Assembly (NCBI GenBank): GCA_025963815.1
Contig: JAOQAA010000324.1
Span: forward strand, 1 to 9,137
Direction: 5' to 3'
DNA length: 9,137 nt
Origin: Capsulimonas sp.
GTDB taxonomy: Bacteria; Armatimonadota; Armatimonadia; Armatimonadales; Capsulimonadaceae
In this document: positions 1 to 5,114 of the stretch, piece after piece
How the letters are laid out: every line of letters starts with the position of its first letter
Numbering within the stretch: position 1 is the stretch's first letter
Program-made: the position numbers and the translations under genes
The notes under the pieces: generated by a model
The model's database searches: none
What the model was told of the DNA's origin: nothing
Seen by the model: only the letters and a program-made list of their open reading frames with translations

Positions 1-1166
1 TAAGCCCTCAGCAACTCTTTTTGACGATCCAGAAGCGCATTGAGGCGGGGGACTACGCGCCGGGCGCGTGGCTTCCGACTGAGCGGGCGCTTGCTCAGGA
101 GTTTAGCGTGGACCGGTCTGGGATCCGCAGCGCGCTGGCGCAGCTTGAGGAGCAGGGGCTCATCACGCGCGAGCCGGGGCGGCGCCCCTGGGTCACACAG
201 CGGGGCGATCAGCGTACGCGGAGTGTGGATGCGATCGCGGGGGCCTCTCCGGCTCCCAAGCCTCTGCGCAGTATCGTCGCCGTTCTTCCACAACATCCGA
301 AACATCCGGCGTCTTTGTTTATCTTACATGGCATCAATATGGCGCTGCGCGTCGCCGACGCGCCATATCGATTGCAAGTCTTCGACACAAATGGTGACAG
401 CGACAGCGCCGCGGTGGAGCTGGAGAAGCGTACGCTCGAAGCGGTGCTCAGCGAAGGCGCCGCCGGCGTTATTATCTGGCAAATGGGCTCTGAGAGCACG
501 CTGCCCCAGCTGATTGCGCTGGAGGCGCTCGGCGTTCCGGTCGTGTTTATCGACCGCTATCCCGAAGGGCATCGATGCGATTATGTCGGTGTGGACAATC
601 AGTCCGCTATTGAGGATGCCGTCGCCTATCTTCACGCTCTGGGGCATACGCGCATCGCGCATTTGACCACCGATGAGCCTTCCACCGCCGTTCACGAGCG
701 CCGTGAGGCTTTTGCGGAGGCGATGACGGCGCTGGGCATGCCGCCGCGGCCCGATTGGACGTTCGTGCTCATGCGCAAGGATATCCGTTATGTCCGAAAC
801 GAAGCGGCCGTGCGCGCCGCCTTCGATCAATTCTTCGGATCGCCGGAGCCGCCCACGGCGGTGATCACGATGAATGACGCCCTGGCGCACTACTTCATGC
901 ACGAAGCTGAAGCGCGGGGCAAGACGGTTCCAGCCGATTTCAGCATTATCGGCTTTGATGATGTCGAGCGGCATTCGCCCCGGCCCGCCACACTGACGAC
1001 ATTACATCAGCCGTTCGATAAGATGGGCCGCCGGGCGGCCATGCTGCTGCTGGAGCGTCTTGCCAATCCCGGCAAAGACCGGGAAAAGCAGCATATCCTG
1101 ATGTCGGCCCCGCTTGTCATTCGATCGACCTGTCGATCTCTGGAAAATGCTCACACCGATGTTTGA
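1..1166 (+). CDS. GntR-type DNA-binding / LacI-type sugar-sensing transcriptional regulator (AraR-like architecture), 5' partial
   Basis: A transcription factor that probably represses sugar-use genes until its sugar effector binds. The N-terminal ~65 residues are a GntR winged helix: QQLFLTIQKRIEAGDY, then LPTERALAQEF, then the recognition region and the wing GRRPWV. From about residue 83 (counting from the TTG at 21) it is a LacI/periplasmic-binding-like effector domain, with VVFIDRYP (Asp178), the DYVGVDN strand, ALGHTRIAHL, and near the end GFDD (311-314) followed by LTTLHQPFDKMGRRAA. The reading frame is open to the left edge and the upstream codons read S-P-Q-Q-L-F, which are standard GntR residues. 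The TTG at 21 is therefore not the real start, which lies just outside the window. The GntR-head/LacI-body combination is that of Bacillus AraR, and the GH127/GH146 gene downstream makes arabinose a reasonable effector, but that is inference. The wing GRRPWV differs from the usual GKGTFV. It lies 27 bp before the transporter gene and is probably co-transcribed with it. Confidence 0.93.
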   Translation, partial: SPQQLFLTIQKRIEAGDYAPGAWLPTERALAQEFSVDRSGIRSALAQLEEQGLITREPGRRPWVTQRGDQRTRSVDAIAGASPAPKPLRSIVAVLPQHPKHPASLFILHGINMALRVADAPYRLQVFDTNGDSDSAAVELEKRTLEAVLSEGAAGVIIWQMGSESTLPQLIALEALGVPVVFIDRYPEGHRCDYVGVDNQSAIEDAVAYLHALGHTRIAHLTTDEPSTAVHERREAFAEAMTALGMPPRPDWTFVLMRKDIRYVRNEAAVRAAFDQFFGSPEPPTAVITMNDALAHYFMHEAEARGKTVPADFSIIGFDDVERHSPRPATLTTLHQPFDKMGRRAAMLLLERLANPGKDREKQHILMSAPLVIRSTCRSLENAHTDV

Positions 1167-1193
1167 ACGCATCTCGCGTCTTGGATTTCAACT

Positions 1194-3662
1194 ATGCAAC
1201 AACTGATCGATAAGAAGACATTTCCGCCGGTTTTGCGGTCATTCCTGTGGGTGTTACTCATCCTCATTTCCGTCACTCTGATGGGGCCGCGTGTTTCCCG
1301 CGCCGCCGATAAGATCAATCTTGTCATCTGGGGACTGGAGTCCGGCGAAGAAACCAAGGATCAGGACGCGCAGATCGCCGAGTTCGAGAAGCGTAACCCC
1401 GACATCAAGGTTTCCGCGCTTTCCATGGGCGCCGGCGCCATGAACCCGCAAAAGCTGATGACGGCGATTGTCGGAGGAGTTCCCCCGGATTTGGTTCGAC
1501 AGGACCGCTTCACCGTCGGCGACTGGGCCAGCCGCGGCGCCTTCCGTCCGCTGAACGATTTTCTTGCGGAAGACTCCGCCGGCGGTAACCCACAAGCGAT
1601 CAAGCAGGCGGATTATGTACCCGCGACATGGAGCGAAGTGCTTTACGAAGGTGAGACATACGGCATTCCCCAGGATACCGATGACCGTGTTCTTTACTAC
1701 AATAAGACGATGTTCCGCAAAGCGGGGCTGGATCCAGAGAAGCCGCCGCGTACCTGGAGCGAGTTGATTTACGCTGCGAAGAAGCTCACCAAGCGTAATG
1801 CGAATGGCAGTCTCACGCAAATCGGCTTCATCCCGACTTACGGCGAAGGATGGCTCTATCTGTGGTCTTGGCAGTCGGACGGCGAACTTCTTTCACCAGA
1901 TGGCCGCACCTGTACCCTGGCCAATCCCGGCACCGAGTACGCTCTGACGAATGTCGTCTCCTGGTGGGACCAGCTCGGCGGCGTCGACAACATCAACGCC
2001 TTTTCCGGCACCTTCACCGGCAACGACCAGGACCCGCTGATGACGGGAAAGCTCGCGATGGAAGTCGCGGGCAACTACCTCTGCAACTCGATCGCGCGTT
2101 ACCATCCTGAACTGGAGTTCGGCGTTTGCCCGGTTCCGGTGCCCGATGACCGCTTTCACCATGTCGGCAAGTATAAGAACGATCCGACTTATTTAACCTG
2201 GTCGGGCGGCGCGGCGTGGGTTATCCCGCGCGGCGCCAAGCATGACCGCGCGGCATGGAAGTTCATTCAGTGGATGAACTCGCCGGAAGCGGCGCTCATC
2301 GGTAACAAAGCTCAGGCGGCTTATGTCCATGGCTTAGGCCGCTTGTTCGTGCCGGGTTTCAGCGCCAATAACAAATCCACATCAGCGGTCTTTGCAGCTT
2401 ACAAGAGCACGCTGCCGCCCAAATTCTTGAACTCGTTACAGACCGCCCGCGACCTTCTGCCCTACACAAAGTTCCGCCCGGTCACCTTTGTCGGCCAGCG
2501 TCTTTGGGATGAGCATGTGCGCGCTGTTGATCAGTCGATCCGGCACACCAAGCTTCCGCACGATGCGCTTCTTTATGGGCAGCAGCATGTGCAGACCGAA
2601 TTGAACACGGTTTATAACCGTGAAGCGCATCCCGTTCTGCCGATGAAGCCGCTGGTGACAGTGGTCGTCATCATTGTTCTGATCGCCATCGCCGCCCTGT
2701 GCTTTATGATCGCCAAGTGGATGCGCAGCCAGCGCCGCGCCACGCGGGTGGAGGCGTGGGCCGGATTTGGGTTCGTGACGCCGTGGGTGATCGGCTTCCT
2801 GGTCTTTACCGTTGGTCCGATCATTGCCTCGCTGATCCTTTCGTTTTGCGACTACGATGTCCTCCATCCCGCCCGGTGGGCGGGCATGTCCAACTACGTG
2901 TCGCTGGCGACGGTCGACCGTTCGTTTATCATTAAGAGCATCGGCAACGCCCTGTACCTGGCGGTGTTCGGGATTCCTCTTGGGATGATGACGAGCCTCG
3001 CCATGGCGATGCTTTTGAACACGAAAATCAAAGGACAGCAGTTCTATCGTACATCGTTCTATATGCCCAGCATTATCCCCGCCGTCGCGACGGTTCTGCT
3101 CTGGCAATGGATCCTGAACGGCGATCCTTCGCGCGGTTTGCTGAACGGTTTCTGGAACACCGCGATTACGCCCTGGTCGCATATCGCGCCCCCCGGATGG
3201 CTCTCCGTGCCGTCATGGACTAAGCCCAGCTTGATCCTGATCGGCCTTTGGGGCGCGGGCGGCGGCATGATCCTGTGGCTGGCCGGCCTGCAATCGATTC
3301 CATCGACGCTCTACGAAGCGGCGTCGCTGGACGGCGCCAACGCCGTGGCGCAGTTCCGCCATATCACGCTGCCAATGCTTTCGCCTTACATCTTCTTCAA
3401 TTTGATCATGGGGACGATCGGCGCGCTGCAAACATTTGAGACGGCCTACATTCTCGGTAATACAGGAGGCGGCCAGACGACCGGACCAGACGACAGTCTG
3501 CTGGTGCCAGTCGTCTATCTATTCAATAATGCTTTCCAGTACTTCAAGATGGGGTACGCCAGCGCGCTGGCTTGGATCTTGTTTATCATTATCCTGGGAT
3601 TGACGATGGGGCAGCTCAAGATGGCGCCGCGCTGGGTTCATTATGAGACGGAAGATAAGTAA
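1194..3662 (+). CDS. Fused sugar-binding protein and MalF-like permease of an ABC importer (CUT1-type)
   Basis: One 822-residue chain carries two parts that are normally separate proteins. Residues 1-36 are a signal-like segment (basic start, hydrophobic 17-31, possible cleavage after VSRA). Residues ~40-460 resemble a family 1 extracellular solute-binding protein: INLVIWGLESGEE, DLVRQD, YGIPQDTDDRVLYYNKTMF, TWSELIYAAKKL, MTGKLAMEVAGN, AAWVIPRGAKH, AAWKFIQWMNSPEA. Residues ~484-508 form a membrane helix followed by the basic WMRSQRRATR. Residues ~520-822 are a complete MalF-like permease of usual length, with TPWVIGFLVFTVGPI and the EAA loop E708-A-A-x3-G714-x9-I-x-L-P727 that docks the ATPase. 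Basic residues predict N-in, binding domain outside, tether helix returning to the cytoplasm, then a normal permease, so the topology is consistent. There is no stop codon or frame change at the junction, so the fusion is real unless the assembly is wrong. Start: first ATG of the frame after the regulator, with only a weak TTGGA ribosome site. It likely pairs with the next gene; substrate probably arabinose or arabinosides, by context only. Confidence 0.93.
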   Translation: MQQLIDKKTFPPVLRSFLWVLLILISVTLMGPRVSRAADKINLVIWGLESGEETKDQDAQIAEFEKRNPDIKVSALSMGAGAMNPQKLMTAIVGGVPPDLVRQDRFTVGDWASRGAFRPLNDFLAEDSAGGNPQAIKQADYVPATWSEVLYEGETYGIPQDTDDRVLYYNKTMFRKAGLDPEKPPRTWSELIYAAKKLTKRNANGSLTQIGFIPTYGEGWLYLWSWQSDGELLSPDGRTCTLANPGTEYALTNVVSWWDQLGGVDNINAFSGTFTGNDQDPLMTGKLAMEVAGNYLCNSIARYHPELEFGVCPVPVPDDRFHHVGKYKNDPTYLTWSGGAAWVIPRGAKHDRAAWKFIQWMNSPEAALIGNKAQAAYVHGLGRLFVPGFSANNKSTSAVFAAYKSTLPPKFLNSLQTARDLLPYTKFRPVTFVGQRLWDEHVRAVDQSIRHTKLPHDALLYGQQHVQTELNTVYNREAHPVLPMKPLVTVVVIIVLIAIAALCFMIAKWMRSQRRATRVEAWAGFGFVTPWVIGFLVFTVGPIIASLILSFCDYDVLHPARWAGMSNYVSLATVDRSFIIKSIGNALYLAVFGIPLGMMTSLAMAMLLNTKIKGQQFYRTSFYMPSIIPAVATVLLWQWILNGDPSRGLLNGFWNTAITPWSHIAPPGWLSVPSWTKPSLILIGLWGAGGGMILWLAGLQSIPSTLYEAASLDGANAVAQFRHITLPMLSPYIFFNLIMGTIGALQTFETAYILGNTGGGQTTGPDDSLLVPVVYLFNNAFQYFKMGYASALAWILFIIILGLTMGQLKMAPRWVHYETEDK

Positions 3663-3697
3663 TCGACGCCTTTGGATGATCAAAGCGGGTTAAAAAT

Positions 3698-4975
3698 ATG
3701 AACATACTTGTTTGGCTGGTAATAATTGTGGCGTGTTACTGCGCCCTCGGTTTTTGGGTCGCAAACATCATGCGCGCCTTCCGCATGGAGCACAAGGCAA
3801 AGGCCGGCGTATTGCTGGTTCTGCCGGTCGTTGCTTTCCTTCTGGACATGTTCCTTTCGCCGCCGACCCGGATTACTGCTTTCGTCGCGATGCTCGCAAT
3901 CGGCACAGCGGTCGCGTCGAAAGTGCTGACGCCGAAAGAGAACCTTATTCCAGAGCGCGAGATGAAGACATCCCTGCTTCATCTGCTGCTGGTGTCTGGA
4001 TCGGCGCTGTTTCTGATCCCGTTCTTCTGGATGGTGTTGACATCGCTCAAGGAGGATAGCCAGATGAACCGCTTCCCACCGGAGTTTATTCCAACACAGC
4101 AGGTGATGACCACGCTGAATGGGAAGGATGCGGGCCTAGTCTGGATCACGAACAATGGCAAACGGGTCAAAGGCGCCGTCAAGGAAGTCTTTCCAGACGG
4201 CATGGAGGACATCCAGATCCTGAACGGCGGCTCGCTGGTGCATCTCTCCAAGGCGGATGTGACGGAGATCCGACATTTCGCCCCGGTCTGGAAGAACTAT
4301 CCGGATGCGCTTAAGTTCCTGCCCAAGGCCAACAAGTATGGTCTTGTCAATCTGCAAAATACGCTGATTATCGCTTTGCTTTCGGTCGTGGGAACGACGC
4401 TTTCGTCCAGCCTGGTGGCCTACGGCTTCTCGCGGCTGAAATGGCCGGGACGAGACTGGCTGTTTGGTCTGGTTCTGGCGACCATGATGCTGCCGGACGC
4501 CGTCACGATGATGCCGCGCTTCTTGATCTTCCGAAGCCTGCACTGGGTCGATACGCTCTATCCCATGTGGGTTCCGTCGTTCTTCGCCGCCGCATTCAAT
4601 GTCTTCCTGCTGCGTCAGTTCTTCATGGGCATTCCCAAGGAACTGGAGGACGCGGCGAAGATCGACGGCTGCAATTACCTCACGACGTACTGGCGAGTGA
4701 TGCTGCCGATGGTCAAGCCCTCCCTTGCCGCCGTGTCGATCATGACCTTTATCGGCGCGTGGAAGGACTTTATGGGGCCGCTGATTTACATCTCGACACC
4801 GGAGAAGATGCCTCTCACATATGTGCTGCAGCTCTTCCAGTCAGCGCACGGCGGCAATCCGGGCATGCTGATGGCGTTCACGACAATGGTCATGCTTCCG
4901 GTCATCGTGCTGTTCTTCTTCACGCAGCGCTACTTCATCGAAGGGGTGTCGCTGACGGGACTCGGCGGACGCTAG
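3698..4975 (+). CDS. MalG-like sugar ABC transporter permease with N-terminal membrane extension and inserted loop domain
   Basis: Second membrane subunit of the importer, expected to pair with the permease part of the preceding protein. The core (about residues 90-425) is a CUT1 permease: LFLIPFFWMVLTSLKE, NTLIIALLSVVGTTLSSSLVAYGFSRLKW, MLPDAVTMMPRF, and the ATPase-docking EAA loop E317-D-A-A-K-I-D-G324 followed by VMLP at 334-337. At 425 residues it is far longer than the usual ~270-300. Two additions explain this. Residues 1-~88 hold about three extra hydrophobic segments (3-24, 34-53, 58-78). Residues ~134-193, in the first outside loop after FPPEFIPT, are a soluble stretch rich in G, V, D and K that interrupts the usual link to the NYPDAL-type motif (here NYPDALKF). 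Positive-inside reading puts the extra N-terminus outside and keeps the core orientation normal. The start ATG is 35 bp after the previous stop, with no strong ribosome site. The gene closes the operon and is followed by a terminator. Confidence 0.92.
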   Translation: MNILVWLVIIVACYCALGFWVANIMRAFRMEHKAKAGVLLVLPVVAFLLDMFLSPPTRITAFVAMLAIGTAVASKVLTPKENLIPEREMKTSLLHLLLVSGSALFLIPFFWMVLTSLKEDSQMNRFPPEFIPTQQVMTTLNGKDAGLVWITNNGKRVKGAVKEVFPDGMEDIQILNGGSLVHLSKADVTEIRHFAPVWKNYPDALKFLPKANKYGLVNLQNTLIIALLSVVGTTLSSSLVAYGFSRLKWPGRDWLFGLVLATMMLPDAVTMMPRFLIFRSLHWVDTLYPMWVPSFFAAAFNVFLLRQFFMGIPKELEDAAKIDGCNYLTTYWRVMLPMVKPSLAAVSIMTFIGAWKDFMGPLIYISTPEKMPLTYVLQLFQSAHGGNPGMLMAFTTMVMLPVIVLFFFTQRYFIEGVSLTGLGGR

Positions 4976-4996
4976 TTTCGCGACGGTTCTCAAAAT

Positions 4997-5037
4997 GGCT
5001 CTGGAGACTTGTTCTTCAGAGCCGCTTTCATTTTTTT
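4997..5037 (+). terminator. Rho-independent terminator after the transporter operon
   Basis: An 11-bp stem (left arm GGCTCTGGAGA at 4997-5007, right arm 5013-5023, one G-T wobble) with a 5-base loop. It is followed after a short CG-containing stretch by a run of seven T at 5031-5037. The offset of the T run from the stem (seven bases) makes it weaker than the ideal form, but its place 21 bp after the permease stop fits the end of the operon. Confidence 0.75.
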
Positions 5038-5048
5038 GCATGTCACTT

Positions 5049-5078
5049 TTGTCATATAAATATGTGCTTTTCTGTGAT
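5049..5078 (+). promoter_or_regulatory. Alternative upstream promoter candidate for the arabinofuranosidase gene
   Basis: TTGTCA (5049-5054, five of six with TTGACA) lies 18 bp before TGTGAT (5073-5078, four of six with TATAAT). It would give an mRNA with a leader of about 30 bases. The TTGTCA overlaps the half-site TGTCATAT (5050-5057) that is also found in the GH2 operator, so a regulator bound there would cover this -35. The -10 is poor, so this ranks below the extended -10 just downstream. Confidence 0.3.
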
Positions 5079-5106
5079 AGTCAGCAAGCGCTGCAAATGA
5101 TACAAT
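5078..5106 (+). promoter_or_regulatory. Extended -10 promoter of the arabinofuranosidase gene, probably leaderless
   Basis: TGATACAAT at 5098-5106 is an extended -10 element (TGn followed by TACAAT, five of six with TATAAT). A weak -35, TAGTCA (5078-5083), sits 17 bp upstream. The -10 ends only 8 bp before the ATG at 5115, so transcription would begin at or within two or three bases of the start codon. No Shine-Dalgarno sequence lies before that ATG, which agrees with a leaderless transcript. Confidence 0.5.
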
Positions 5107-5114
5107 AAGAACAT

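Noticed and set aside
2436..3182. Open frame on the - strand (248 codons) opposite the transporter fusion
   Set aside because: Composition is rich in Arg, His, Gly and Gln with no motif, typical of a shadow of a membrane-protein gene.
3670..3685. Small inverted repeat CTTTG-n6-CAAAG between the two transporter genes
   Set aside because: Five-bp arms with no T-tract cannot act as a terminator, and it may arise by chance. It was not annotated.
4816..4825. CACATATGTG palindrome resembling the CATATG core of the operator
   Set aside because: It is inside the second permease gene and explained by codons. It lacks the ATGTCA flanks of the real candidate.
5082..5093. CAGC-AAGC-GCTG, a LacI-operator-like dyad between the -35 and -10 of the arabinofuranosidase promoter
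   Set aside because: The arms are only four bp, the flanks are not symmetrical, and the regulator in the window has a GntR, not LacI, DNA-binding head.
4441..5100. Open frame on the + strand in another phase, overlapping the second permease and the following terminator
   Set aside because: The permease frame carries all conserved motifs. The alternative runs across the terminator and has no hydrophobic or domain pattern.
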